This document shows positions 9,801 through 17,963 of a DNA stretch of 27,103 nucleotides, one piece after another (within the stretch, counting starts at the first letter, position 1; each line of letters begins with the position of its first letter). This stretch comes from Euperipatoides rowelli. Its lineage: Eukaryota > Onychophora > Udeonychophora > Euonychophora > Peripatopsidae. The stretch lies in NCBI GenBank assembly GCA_003024985.2, contig PXIH01S0000090.1, one strand, 5' to 3'. The notes below the pieces were generated by a model. The model had not been told where the DNA came from. It was given only the letters and a program-made list of their open reading frames with translations, and searched no databases. The position numbers and the translations under genes are program-made.

Positions 9801-12800
9801 AGTTCCCGGCGGCCATAGCACGGACCAAGGGCTTCGGCATTGGGCTCTTCCCCTTTCACTCACCGCTACCGGGGGAATCCTTGTTAGTTTATTTTCCGCC
9901 GCTTAGTGATATGCTTAAATTCAGCGGGTGATCTCGTCCGATCCGAGTTATAATGTATTTATTAGTTTATTGTAAGTAATATTTTGTTTAACTTAAAATG
10001 CTTGCTGATCTAAAATTGTTGATTACAAAATGAAAGTGTTTGCCAATATTATTTTTTTATCAGTTCTCTCATCAGGTTGATGGATGAACACGTTGCTTTG
10101 TTTTCCTGAAATAGATTTAAATCAGTTGGTAAATGTGCGAGATGGTGTGAACAATTAATCACAGAATCTTGTGCGCATATTATATAAGCCAGAGACTCCT
10201 GTCATTCGGGTCTGCAGGTCTTATCTTTACAATGAGAACCTGCCACCATTTTAAGTCGGGCCAGCCCTGAATTATTCATCTGGTCCTGCAAATGTAATAG
10301 GCTGTGACACACAGCCTATCCAAAGTTATTATTTCTTTTTTTTGGTCCACAGTTTTTATGTTTTTACTACAACGTTAAGCAACCTCGGATTCTTCTGTTT
10401 TCCGTTACGGCACCGTTTATGACGGTAGTTTCTGGCTAACTGACGCAGCTATGTGTTTTCCGCCATTGGGGAAACCGCCGTACATTGTTACCTGTCTAAT
10501 GCTGGGGTAAGCAATTCATTTCCTTATTCTATGTTACCCCAATATTAATAAAAGGTCAATTATGCTGTATTGTTAATGACAAATGTTTTCCAGAATATAT
10601 TAACCACTTATTTGTTAAAACACAACTAGCATTACTGTTTTTCTTTCATTACCGCTGCACTTACCTATTCTTTCATTCTTAGTCTCCGATGTTTATAGTA
10701 AAGCGTGGCTGCTGACATAGCAATGAGGCCAGCACATTTATATATNNNNNNNNNNNNNNNNNNNNNNNNNNNNNNNNNNNNNNNNNNNNNNNNNNNNNNN
10801 NNNNNNNNNNNNNNNNNNNNNNNNNNNNNNNNNNNNNNNNNNNNNNNNNNNNNNNNNNNNNNNNNNNNNNNNNNNNNNNNNNNNNNNNNNNNNNNNNNNN
10901 NNNNNNNNNNNNNNNNNNNNNNNNNNNNNNNNNNNNNNNNNNNNNNNNNNNNNNNNNNNNNNNNNNNNNNNNNNNNNNNNNNNNNNNNNNNNNNNNNNNN
11001 NNNNNNNNNNNNNNNNNNNNNNNNNNNNNNNNNNNNNNNNNNNNNNNNNNNNNNNCATAATTGGCCCTGCATGTGTGTAAAAAAGTCATTAGATATTCAT
11101 GCAAACCATTTTAAAATTATTTTTTCTTCATTTCTAAACAAATTAAAAAAAAAATTATATTGGAGTAGTAGAAGTCAATATTTCGGAACTCTATTGCAGT
11201 GGAAAGGGTTAATAGAATTTTATTTTTTTAAATTGCACAAAGTGCGCCCCTTCCCCACCCATCCTTTTGTAATATTAAAAATTAGGTATTCACACAAAAG
11301 TTATGACAAAAAATATTTAAATCTGACGTACAGTATCCACAATTATTAATTAGAATGAAAATATTCAGTTTACAGTAAAAATTATTCTACAGGAATCTTT
11401 ATTGGGTTTCTTTCATAATCAGATAACTTTTAATTTAACTTTATATTTCGATTTTCAAAATTATCCTACGCTTAAAAAAAAAAAAAATTCTTCGCAGCAA
11501 TTACAATTTAAATACTTTGGTAAATTTAATAAGCCATATAGGCTGGTGTCATCAGAAGAGATGTGGGGATGAGTAGAAAAAATAATGGTTCAATTCTTCC
11601 TATATCTGCATCACCAATCCCATTATATAATAAATTGTTTTTAGATCTTTCATTTTATATTACCTGTGATTCATGATTCCATACATGAATATTGCCATTA
11701 TATAAACTAGCTAACATCCATGGTTCTGTTGGGTGGAGATCAACACATTTCACTCTGTCAGAACGAGCAGAAAGCTTTCGCTTGATATCTAATCTTAACG
11801 GCTAAATGTAAAAAAAAATAGATTAAAAATACACATTAATGGCCACAAGTTTAAATCAAGCATAAATTAAATCAAAGTGATAAATTATAAATAGAAGTAC
11901 TTTTAGCAATTTGAGAAAATTTAGAACAGACTAAATTAATGAAAACCAAAAGTAATCATAATTATTTAAAAATAGGCCAATAGGCTTAAACCTTTACTAT
12001 TTGGCATAGAACAAGGATTTATAGGTCATAAAACAATGAATTTTTTTATATACCGGTAGCCTACAGTATAAATACTTTTTTTTTTTTTAAAAAGTCATTA
12101 AAAACAAATATTTTTACTTGATGACCCCCCCCCCCAAAAAAAAAAACAAAACAACAACAACATAATTGAACAATGACATTAACAAGTTAAGCCTTTTTAA
12201 TTCCTCATCCTGAAAACAGTAGTGTTTTCAGAATTCATTTGGCTGTTCTGATTTCAAGGAATTGGTTATCATTTGTGGTAAATACAGGCAGGTACAAAAT
12301 GTATTTCATATGGAAGAAATTGTAACATATTGTCCGTGGTAACATTCTGTTATGGCTTAGACAGATGAAATTCCGCCTTAACTATTAGTTAGTGAATGTA
12401 GGCTATGTTATGAAATATGAATTCAAAATTATTACAATTTATCGGATTGTAGCAACTGATGAATGAAATGATAAAGCAATTCAGGCATGAAATTTTTTTT
12501 TTTCCAAGGTGGGAATTATGTAGGCTACAGTACCTTGCTTGATAGGTCTCAAGAAGGTGATTTTAGGGTAAAGGGAAAATAAATTTAATTCAATTTGAAT
12601 GGCTAAAGGAGAGGTGGAAAACCAGGTGCCCATGGGTACCCTACTTTTTTTTATTATGGCCTCGTATGATTTTGCTAATAGTGCTAATATATCTATTGTA
12701 ATTATTATTGTTTATTTATTTATTCCAGGAATAAAAGTGTCCAATTTTGTTAGTACTTCTTTTGTCAATATTCAATTCAGAGACTATATAGAAAATATAA

Positions 12801-15385
12801 ATGTATTTTAATCTTTTAAGACTAATTAATTTATTTTTGTTATAATTAACTGTAGAATTATTGTTAATTGAATTATTAGGCTATATAAGCCTAATCTAGT
12901 GAGTCCCAAACATTGTTGGTTCTTCTACTACCTTCTTCAGTATTGATGTTTGAAGTACCAAATGCAATCTCGGTCAGAATCCTGTGAACTGCCCACCAAC
13001 GTAATTAATGTTATTAGTCATGCGACAACTAAAATGTATTAGCTTGTGGAATTATTTTTTGCTGAATTTTAGTATGTTTTCTTAACAGTCCTAACCTTAT
13101 CATAACCCTGAACTCTATAATAATCTATAGGTGGAATAATCGTTTGCTGTGTGTTGGTTTAGATAATTTCAACATCCTTCGATTATCCATATTGGTGGCA
13201 GATAACAGATCTTGACAGCAATCTTAACTTGTTACTCCTTCTGCTATTGGTAAATTTAAAAAAATAAGCATCAGTCCCATACTCTCCTTATCAAATTTAA
13301 TTTTCATTACTTCCTCTCTCCCCACCCACCACCATTTCTTTGCACATTATTATAAATTTTAGTACAATTATTTTTCATTGTTGTTTTTTGAAGAAAAAAA
13401 AAACTTACTATTGTTATAATCACTTCATTTTTTCAAGCCAAGTCTATTCACATTATTCTACTTTATTTTATAAACTTGTCTTTATTCTGTTAGTATATTT
13501 TCTTTCTTAAATCACTGTTTTTTGCCATTATTTGTGATCCCAATTTAAAATTATTTCAATCACCATATGCAAATTAAATGTTCCTATTAAATGGCACATA
13601 ATTGGAAATCCTGATCAGGGGAATGGGAGTGGGAAGAGCTATGGAAGGGCCTATTTGTTTTAAAAAAGGACACAGTTAATCATGGTGCTCACTATGTCTA
13701 TAAGAATAGAAAAATGGGTGTCAATATTGAGCTTAGATTATTGGAAGGGGGTAAGTTAATAGGTGTAAATGTATTTTATACTGTCAACGGTCTTCCATGG
13801 CTTTTGACCCGGAAGGGGAAAAAGGTCATTAAGCCACAATAAAATAACTTTAATGAGACTCTCCACAAATTAGGGCTTAAATGGATTTAAATTATTCAAG
13901 TGACAAACAAAGACAATGAGGAGTTCCCATATTTTTAATATACATAGAGATTTTAGGGATATTGTTGGACTATAAGTAAAATAAAATTCCACAAGGCCTA
14001 TTCTAAAAGAAATTTCAAATGAACGTACAGAGTTTTGTTTGGTAGTTTTCTTAAAAATTTTCTCAACATTTAATCTGTAAATGTAAAGAATTTTTGCAGG
14101 CATCATTAATATGTTCTGCTCCTATGCCCCCAAAAAGTGAACTTTGTTTATTTGTTTATGCTTTCCATGATATTAGTCACTGAACTAGAAAATATTTCAA
14201 CAATAGTGTGAAAAATCAGTGTGTGATTTCAATATAAATAAAAATAATATTGTTGAACTTGTTATAATGACAAGGATTTCAGGATTTATGACATTTTTAA
14301 CAAATGTTACCCAATTTAAATAATTATTAAAAATAAATATGCTTTGTAAAATCGAATCTATGATAACCATTCTTAAGTAGTCAGTTAACACGTTCACTGC
14401 GTATGATTTAAATCTGAGTCAACTCAAACTTTCACAATATGCTGATGACTCGAATACGAGTCCATTGTGTTAAAAGGTTCAAAATGCAAATATGAATTGG
14501 GCAATAGTGTTAACATTTTTTTATCATTTAGGCACATAAAATAGGAAATAAAAAAAACATATTTCTGGATCGTTTGAAATTTTCTTTAGTTTTGGGGTCA
14601 CAATGNAAAAATTAGATGATATTTGGGAGCTCTTGAAGGATGAAGGTCTGTAAAGTAAATTCATGCCCATTATACTTTTTTTTTTTTTTTTTTACAATTG
14701 AATGAAATAATAGTTCTGAAATGTAGGCTAATAAGAACCTTTAAATAACTTGTATCAATAATTTTAATTTGAATGTACTAGTCTATATGCTTATTTTTTT
14801 TTTATTATAGAGCCCTTTAAATTTTTAAAATTTTATCTTTGAATTTGTCTGTTAGATAAATTGCACAGTAATAATATAGTCTTTTCAGGTAGACACCTGA
14901 TTAATGTCATATTTTATTTGTTGCGATGAAAAACAGGATTTAAATAATGCAAAATTTTCCTATTTTTAAAAGAACCTCGACTAGGAGTTAGGATATTCCT
15001 CAATCATAGTGCCTGTTTTCGACATAAAATCTATAACTCTAGCCTCATTCATTCATGAACTTAATATTTTATAGTTCTTGACAACCTTGTGCTTGAAAAC
15101 CTCCCTATACAATGAAACTAAGGCTTATATTGATAATCCTAATCCTTTACAATAAGGAAAAAATTCGCGAGTTTACACAACATTAAGCCTGCCAACCTGT
15201 AATAATATCGTGATTACTGATTTACCACCTCTAAAATTATATTTAAGGGGGGTAAATATTAAAATCAAATTCACATTTTAAATTCTTGAAATGACTAACT
15301 GATAATGGTAAATTATATTAAGTCTGTTGTAAGTAAATAATTTTAAACTTATATAAAGTAAAAAAATAAATAAATGTCTTACCAT
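728..15385 (-). CDS. COPB2: COPB2 (coatomer subunit beta', beta'-COP), 5' part, seven exons
   Basis: Beta'-COP is a COPI coat subunit. It drives Golgi-to-ER and intra-Golgi vesicle transport, and its N-terminal WD40 propeller binds C-terminal dilysine sorting signals. The coding sequence is the complement of join(728..827, 1846..1992, 4488..4636, 6993..7119, 7603..7689, 11664..11801, 15383..15385). This gives residues 1-250 in one open frame, with GT-AG junctions throughout. The protein starts [20 protein letters not shown] and contains successive WD40 units, with motifs such as [37 protein letters not shown] and LEGHAQNI. Residues R17 and K19 match the yeast dilysine-contacting R15/K17 (from memory). 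The animal protein is about 900 residues, so the second propeller and alpha-solenoid lie off the left edge. No frameshift or missing blade is seen, so the gene looks functional. Exon ends were set by protein continuity and splice motifs, not by transcripts. Confidence 0.97.
868..895. repeat. perfect 28-bp palindrome
   Basis: Two 14-base arms, GTATATACTGTACA and its exact complement, meet with no spacer. Flanking bases do not extend the symmetry. It contains the TACTGTATA-type word that recurs throughout this window. Confidence 0.85.
1437..1491. repeat. two adjacent small hairpins
   Basis: CGATCTCCC pairs with GGGAGATCG across a 12-base loop (1437-1466). A few bases on, ACAAAGAT pairs with ATCTTTGT across TGCT (1472-1491). 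They sit together in an unidentified repeat-like patch of the COPB2 intron. Confidence 0.6.
1846..1992 (-). CDS. COPB2: COPB2 coding exon 6 (residues 169-217)
   Basis: 147 bp, phase 0. It encodes [20 protein letters not shown], then [17 protein letters not shown]. The [10 protein letters not shown] stretch is the most typical WD40 D-strand in this part of the gene. The donor is CAG/GTTAGT. Confidence 0.97.
1993..4487. other. COPB2 intron 5
   Basis: 2.5 kb, non-coding. It contains the hAT-like element at 2510-3307. G-rich tracts at 2240-2300 (GGGGGG-type runs) resemble other degraded element ends in the window. Positions 3316-4487 hold only AT-rich sequence, with poly-A/T tracts and TACTGTATA-like words near 3810-3840 and 3965. 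Confidence 0.65.
2510..3307. mobile_element. hAT-like non-autonomous DNA transposon
   Basis: The left end reads CAGAGGTGTGCCCACC. The right end, read inward on the other strand, begins CAGAGGGGCCCAAAC. These are short CAG-type inverted ends as in hAT elements. The flanks are an imperfect 8-bp duplication, ATTGAGAT (2502-2509) and ATATAGAT (3308-3315), matching at 6 of 8. Both ends carry long G runs (about 2531-2545 and 3242-3254). The ~800 bp interior encodes no transposase. The assignment rests on ends and duplication length only. Confidence 0.5.
4488..4636 (-). CDS. COPB2: COPB2 coding exon 5 (residues 119-168)
   Basis: 149 bp. It encodes [15 protein letters not shown], then [19 protein letters not shown] and SASLDRTVK. 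It carries a complete GH-to-LD(R) WD40 unit. The acceptor is TTTCAG and the donor is AAG/GTATTG, weaker than the other donors but consistent with the protein. Confidence 0.97.
5136..5688. mobile_element. MITE-like element with CCATAAACTAC inverted ends
   Basis: The left end at 5136-5154 contains TTCCATAAACTAC. The right end at 5670-5688 contains GTAGTTTATGGATAATCCCC, its inverted complement with a few differences. Both ends are followed internally by TGTGATG-type words and G-rich stretches. No coding capacity. The superfamily is not assigned; target duplications are not clear. Confidence 0.5.
5529..6083. repeat. direct repeat of ~250 bp (two copies) split by a hAT-like end
   Basis: 5529-5770 and 5827-6083 are the same sequence, diverged. 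Both run from GTCTAA.CCATTACATTAAT through TTGTGATGTAATTTCAT, GTAGTTTATGGATAATCCC and GGAAATATTAATA to GATGAGATCA. The unit covers the right end of the MITE plus its flank, so duplication followed insertion. The 56-bp spacer ends in a segment whose complement starts CAGCAGTTCTTAACCTTTAC and goes on to GGCCCCCC, typical of a hAT terminus. Confidence 0.7.
6336..6554 (+). other. unidentified protein-like open frame in COPB2 intron 4
   Basis: A 72-codon open frame follows a TTCCTAG that could serve as a splice acceptor and ends in TGA at 6552-6554. The composition is unlike the low-complexity shadows nearby: it has balanced charged and aromatic residues, with segments such as [11 protein letters not shown] and [19 protein letters not shown] do not recognise the family. 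It could be a fragment of a transposon or retrocopied gene, a nested exon, or chance. No matching donor or neighbouring exon was found. Confidence 0.25.
6993..7119 (-). CDS. COPB2: COPB2 coding exon 4 (residues 77-118 plus one base)
   Basis: 127 bp. It encodes [10 protein letters not shown], then [19 protein letters not shown] and ILTSS, the second/third WD40 blades. It ends in phase 1: the terminal G joins AT of exon 5 to make Asp119. The donor is GCG/GTAAGT. Confidence 0.97.
7120..7602. other. COPB2 intron 3
   Basis: 483 bp, AT-rich, with no gene. It contains several TACAGTATA and GTATATAC words (7190-7280), some able to form short stems. Otherwise featureless. Confidence 0.7.
7603..7689 (-). 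CDS. COPB2: COPB2 coding exon 3 (residues 48-76)
   Basis: 87 bp, phase 0 at both ends. It encodes [19 protein letters not shown] followed by RKNWIITGS, a stretch strongly conserved in beta'-COP. The acceptor follows a T-rich tract (TTTTTTCAG) and the donor is TCT/GTAAGA. Confidence 0.97.
7960..8800. mobile_element. hAT-like non-autonomous DNA transposon, 841 bp
   Basis: The left end reads CAGGGTTGCTCAACC. The right end, read inward, begins CAGGAGTACCTAACC, giving imperfect ~15-bp inverted ends of hAT type. It is flanked by an 8-bp duplication, GTATATAG (7952-7959) and GTATATAT (8801-8808), matching at 7 of 8. Subterminal GATC-containing words (CGATCACGATCTAC, then GTAGATC near the left end; TAGATCATAAGGTCGC near the right) add symmetry. 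The interior is very AT-rich with no transposase frame, so this is probably a deletion derivative or MITE. Confidence 0.7.
9127..9199. repeat. paired subterminal stem modules of the element
   Basis: The word ACTCCAAAGTCGA occurs twice (9127-9139 and 9172-9184), each time leading into a small stem. The first is GTCGACT-CTC-AGTCAAC (9135-9151, one mismatch). The second is AAAGTCGATT-GAG-AATCGACTTT (9177-9199, perfect). Repeated subterminal motifs of this kind often bind transposase; that role is inference. Confidence 0.65.
9207..9455 (+). repeat. left arm of ~250 bp inverted repeat
   Basis: Reads outward-in from the sequence around ACTATAAACATTGGAGACTA to CGGCGGTTTCCCCAAAGGCG. It matches the complement of 10459-10710 at roughly nine bases in ten by eye, with a few single-base indels. 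Long exact blocks include GTAATGCTAGTTGTGTTT and ACAATACAGCATAATTG. The inner end abuts the 28S block exactly where homology between the arms stops. Confidence 0.88.
9456..9633 (-). pseudogene. degenerate 28S rRNA 5' fragment, copy B (~178 nt)
   Basis: Directly abuts copy A in the same orientation. On the minus strand it runs from CCCACTGAAATTAAGC through AATAAACTAATGAAGATTCC and GGCGAGTGAAAGGGGAAGAG to GAGTCTCCGCC, where the left arm takes over. It lacks the first ~20 nt of 28S and ends earlier than copy A. At GGCGAGTGAA it keeps the normal base where copy A has changed, while elsewhere (AATACGCGG) it is more altered. The copies share derived words such as GGTCCGTG, so they probably arose by duplication of one captured fragment. 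Confidence 0.8.
9634..9947 (-). rRNA. degenerate 28S rRNA 5' fragment, copy A (~314 nt)
   Basis: On the minus strand this begins at the 28S 5' end (a GACGAGAT...CCCGCTGAATTTAAGCATAT-type start). It continues with words such as AAACTAACAAGGATTCCC and GGGGAAGAGCCCA and stops at GTGGGTGGTAAACTC, about 300 nt into normal 28S. Local GC is far above the surroundings. Differences at normally invariant sites (for example GGTGAGTGAA for GGCGAGTGAA) and truncation mark it as a non-functional derivative. No 5.8S or ITS is recognised upstream, so this is not a piece of a working rDNA unit. Family assignment is firm; function as rRNA is not expected. Confidence 0.85.
9948..10458. other. unidentified interior of the 28S-bearing element
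   Basis: About 510 bp between the 28S start and the right arm, where ITS2 would lie in real rDNA. No 5.8S words are found. It contains a perfect stem ATAGGCTGTG-ACA-CACAGCCTAT (10297-10319) and a looser GCAGGT...AACCTGC pair (~10213-10242). Not coding. Confidence 0.6.
10459..10710 (-). repeat. right arm of ~250 bp inverted repeat
   Basis: Inverted partner of 9207-9455, beginning TCCGCCATTGGGGAAACCGC and ending near the start of the assembly gap. Homology fades beyond about 10710, before the Ns start at 10746. In a COPB2 transcript the two arms could pair into a very long stem enclosing the 28S block. Confidence 0.88.
10746..11055. other. assembly gap (310 N)
   Basis: Unresolved bases. The gap sits just outside the right inverted arm. 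The sequence resuming at 11056 (CATAATTGGCCCT) repeats 13 bases from inside the left arm (near 9351), in direct orientation. This suggests that a further arm-like copy lies in the gap or that the repeat defeated assembly. Open frames reported through it are meaningless. Confidence 0.95.
11664..11801 (-). CDS. COPB2: COPB2 coding exon 2 (residues 2-47)
   Basis: 138 bp, phase 0 at both ends. It encodes [10 protein letters not shown] through WNHESQ, the first WD40 blade, and includes the SDRVK segment whose Arg and Lys line the dilysine-signal pocket in the family. The acceptor is TTTAG and the donor is CAG/GTAATA. Confidence 0.97.
11802..15382. other. COPB2 intron 1
   Basis: 3581 bp, non-coding, AT-rich. 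It contains a C13-A10 homopolymer junction near 12126-12146, a TTAA-bounded mini-element at 14385-14473 and a single N at 14606. The rest (12150-14380 and 14480-15380) shows no open frame with recognisable similarity and no clear repeat. Confidence 0.65.
14385..14473. mobile_element. possible 89-bp TTAA-bounded miniature element
   Basis: TTAA followed by CACGTTCACTGCGTAT on the left; on the right, read inward, TTAA followed by CACAATGGACTCGTAT. A GACTCG-AATA-CGAGTC stem lies inside the right end. TTAA flanks with CAC-type ends fit a decayed piggyBac-like MITE. The ends match only partly and TTAA is frequent in AT-rich DNA. Confidence 0.3.
15383..15385 (-). CDS. COPB2: COPB2 coding exon 1 (start codon only)
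   Basis: On the minus strand the initiator ATG is followed at once by a GTAAGA donor, so this exon contributes only Met1. Exon 2 starts exactly with the PLRLDIK of beta'-COP, so no upstream ATG is needed. The 5' UTR continues to the right of 15385; its extent is not visible. Confidence 0.88.
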
Positions 15386-15470
15386 TATCAATTGCCGTGT
15401 TGTCAATGATGGCGTGGCTGTGCCTTAGTTCGCATGCGTACTATTAAATCTCGTAAAATCTCATTCGTTT
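15386..15470 (-). promoter_or_regulatory. COPB2 5' UTR/promoter region with NRF1-like palindrome
   Basis: Immediately upstream of the COPB2 ATG, GC content rises locally. The 8-bp palindrome CGCATGCG at 15431-15438 matches the core of the NRF1 consensus (GCGCATGCGC) at 8 of 10 positions. NRF1-type sites are common in TATA-less housekeeping promoters of animals, which would suit a coat-protein gene. No TATA box is evident. The transcription start and regulatory role are inferred only from position and motif. Confidence 0.35.
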
Positions 15471-16212
15471 CCCAGGTAATACTATCAACATGAAAAATCG
15501 GTAGGTTTGGAAAGTGTAAGTGTAAAAATAAAATGAGTGATATGCATTACAGTAGCTACTAATAATCTGCATGCTTTAATTTAATTTATCATTTGTTTAG
15601 TTTAGTTTCTAAATAACATGAAAAATGTATAATTACCTTATTCATATTTTAATTACCTAAGGCAGGAATCATAATGATACTTTTTAAGATTTGTAATGGA
15701 AAATGATTGGAAATTGGAGATCTAGTTTTATAGTTAATATTTTAATATATTCTTTTTTAGTAATGAGGGAACCTGTAAAACAATTTTTTCTAAATTGAGG
15801 ATCCTAATAATCCTAATCGGTAATCCTAATTATTAGAAATAGCCTGTAGACCTATACTTGTTAATGAGAATTTGTGACAAAGGATCTGGAAGAAACCTTT
15901 TTTTTTTCAAGTCTAGGAAAATTATGTTTGTGATTCAAATGTACAGTATCTTTAAAAAAAAAAACTTTAGTCCCAAACATTATTTACTTTATTTTAAAAG
16001 CAGGATCTTCCATGGAAGGCTGATGTTCCAGATCATCTTTGGATGAAAACAGATACGAAAGAATACAATAAAAAAAGTTTGACAATGTAAAAATAAATAT
16101 ATATATAAAATAATATAAAGTATATTGGTATATACAAAGGGTGATTAAGGATTGTTTAGGTATGCCAAAAGCTTAGATCTAAAATAGAACAGCATGTTGA
16201 CATTATGATCTA

Positions 16213-16389
16213 TCTGCAACATACTACTAGCTTGTCCCTGAAAGGCTCTGGCCTGGTTCTGTCTTGCCCCCAAAATCAGGAACAGTCTACAAAGCTCAGA
16301 TTATTGATGTTGATAGACTGTTCCAGATTTTTTGGACAAGACGGAACCAGGCTAGAGAGGCTTTTAGGGATCTAGTAGTCTGTTGTAGA
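16213..16389. mobile_element. foldback MITE, ~80 bp arms
   Basis: The left arm (TCTGCAACATACTACTAG, then GCCTGGTTCTGTCTTG, then AACAGTCTAC) is complementary to the right arm (TAGACTGTT, then CAAGACGGAACCAGGC, then CTAGTAGTCTGTTGTAGA). About 20 bases (around CTCAGATTATTGATG) form the loop. GC content is higher than the flanks. It has no coding potential; the superfamily is unknown. Confidence 0.75.
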
Positions 16390-17963
16390 CCCTTTGTTTA
16401 ACCTTAACCTTGTATTATGGCTATGTTCTATGTGAGCATTGTTTAGTAGAGTGGACAGATTGCCATAAGCTATTACATTGACATTTCCACACATTAGTGC
16501 ACCAAAATAGACTATCTGATCTTGTCCAGATCCATCCATTTCACAGTTTGGCCCCGCTCGTGCTTGATCATAACCGATTGAATTCTGTTTAATTTGTTTT
16601 TGTTTTTGCCAAATCCCCAGATTAGATGACAGTTATAGTGAAGGGCCTGGCAGTTTTATGTTTAAACACAAGACTGTTAGATCTGTTACAACTAAAGGCA
16701 TCTTAATTTTGTATCCAAAAAAACTATTATAGCTTACACTAGTAAAAGAATGCCCTCCCTCCCTCTGTTTACATCAATGCCATTTCATGCACATACTAGA
16801 TTTTAGACAAAACATTTTGAATCGTAAACATAAACATTTTTGTGCACTACACTAGAAATTCTGATAACTTTCACCGTAACTTCATTAGAACCAAGAGATG
16901 CTTTAATACGCTAATTCCATCCATGATCAGAATGTTAAATAATCACTAATTCTATTAAGCACTTCAATTTCTTATTTTTATTTTTAGTTTATCTCTAATT
17001 AATTGGTGTAACTAGTCCTCATATCCTTCATGGGCTAGAGGATTATAATTTGTTTTAGATTGTATTATATATTTGTATTAAATAAACGTAATAATAATAA
17101 TCACTATTTTCTATACAGATAGCAGATAATGTTGGGGGATATGAAAAAAAATTGATTATATAAATAATTTAATAAAGCAGACATAGAACAATATAATAAC
17201 TAATTACACTTGGTTAAACAATTTCAGTCAGGATTGTTGGGTCTATAATATGTTGTAGGTTTTGCTGAATATTATTATGATACAGGTTATTATTGGTCAC
17301 TCAGAAATTAGTCTCTACAATTTTATGATGGCACCAAAATTTAATTTAGCGAAACATGGTAGTTTACTAGTTGGAACTCCACCCCAAAATAAGGATGTCA
17401 AATTAGATCTTATTATTTTAAATGAAAAATTTTATTTTTTAAATTATCATAAAAAGGATTATTAAACTAGGACTCCTTTTCAAAAGCTCCAAAAATGTTC
17501 TTCACCCACATATATACAGAACATACACTTTCTATCCTCCAACAACCTTCTGCTTATATGCCTTGTCTATGCTGCTATAAAATATTACATTTTAAAATGG
17601 TATTCTGATAAATTTGATGTTAATCTTCTTCCTGTAAGTATACATAATCTGTTCTTTATTATTTCTAATAACGTAATGTCTTGTTTTCTATATCAGAATT
17701 ATATAGAACGATTTGACATGTTAGATGCCAGAAAGTTTTTATTTTCCATTTTCCATAATTTATGAAGTGTCTTATGATTTTAAATTTATGAAATTCTTAT
17801 ATAATAGGGATAGTAAATATGATTTGGAAAATATTATCTCTTTTGTTATTAACTTTATAAAATTTTTATTATGTGTTATATAAAATAGAGGTGTATACCT
17901 ATTTTAAAAATATATACATAACATTTTTCTAAATGACTTCTATATCAAAGTGTATTATCATCG

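Larger units (their letters stand above)
9119..11208. mobile_element. piggyBac-like composite element carrying 28S rRNA fragments
   Basis: The left terminus CCCTTTCAACTCC follows GTAA (9115-9118, presumably decayed TTAA). The right terminus, read inward, is CCCTTTCCACTGC next to TTAA at 11209-11212. TTAA flanks with CCCTTT ends are the piggyBac pattern. Contents from left: two subterminal stem modules, a ~250 bp arm, the 28S block in antisense to the plus strand, ~510 bp of unidentified sequence, the inverted arm, a 310 bp gap, and a right module shared with 96-152. No transposase is visible. The ends might belong to separate nested insertions; the gap prevents certainty. Confidence 0.5.
7690..11663. 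other. COPB2 intron 2
   Basis: At 3974 bp it is the largest complete COPB2 intron in the window. It hosts the hAT-like element (7960-8800), the 28S-containing inverted-repeat element (9119-11208) and a 310-base assembly gap. Stretches 8810-9115 and 11215-11663 are AT-rich with nothing recognised. Confidence 0.7.

Noticed and set aside
9401-9931. Three overlapping plus-strand open frames of 68-99 codons
   Set aside because: They run antisense through the two 28S rRNA-like fragments and repeat the same peptide words only because the rRNA copies are duplicated.
9634-10458. A resident rDNA unit (28S with ITS2/5.8S upstream)
   Set aside because: Only the first ~300 nt of 28S is present, in two degenerate copies. 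No 5.8S words are seen upstream, and the block is enclosed by inverted arms.
10665-11349. Four long open frames around 10.7-11.3 kb
   Set aside because: Most of their length is the run of Ns; the sequenced ends show no recognisable protein.
15858-17465. Additional small genes in the intergenic gap
   Set aside because: Open frames of 62-67 codons have biased AT composition and no splice or family evidence.
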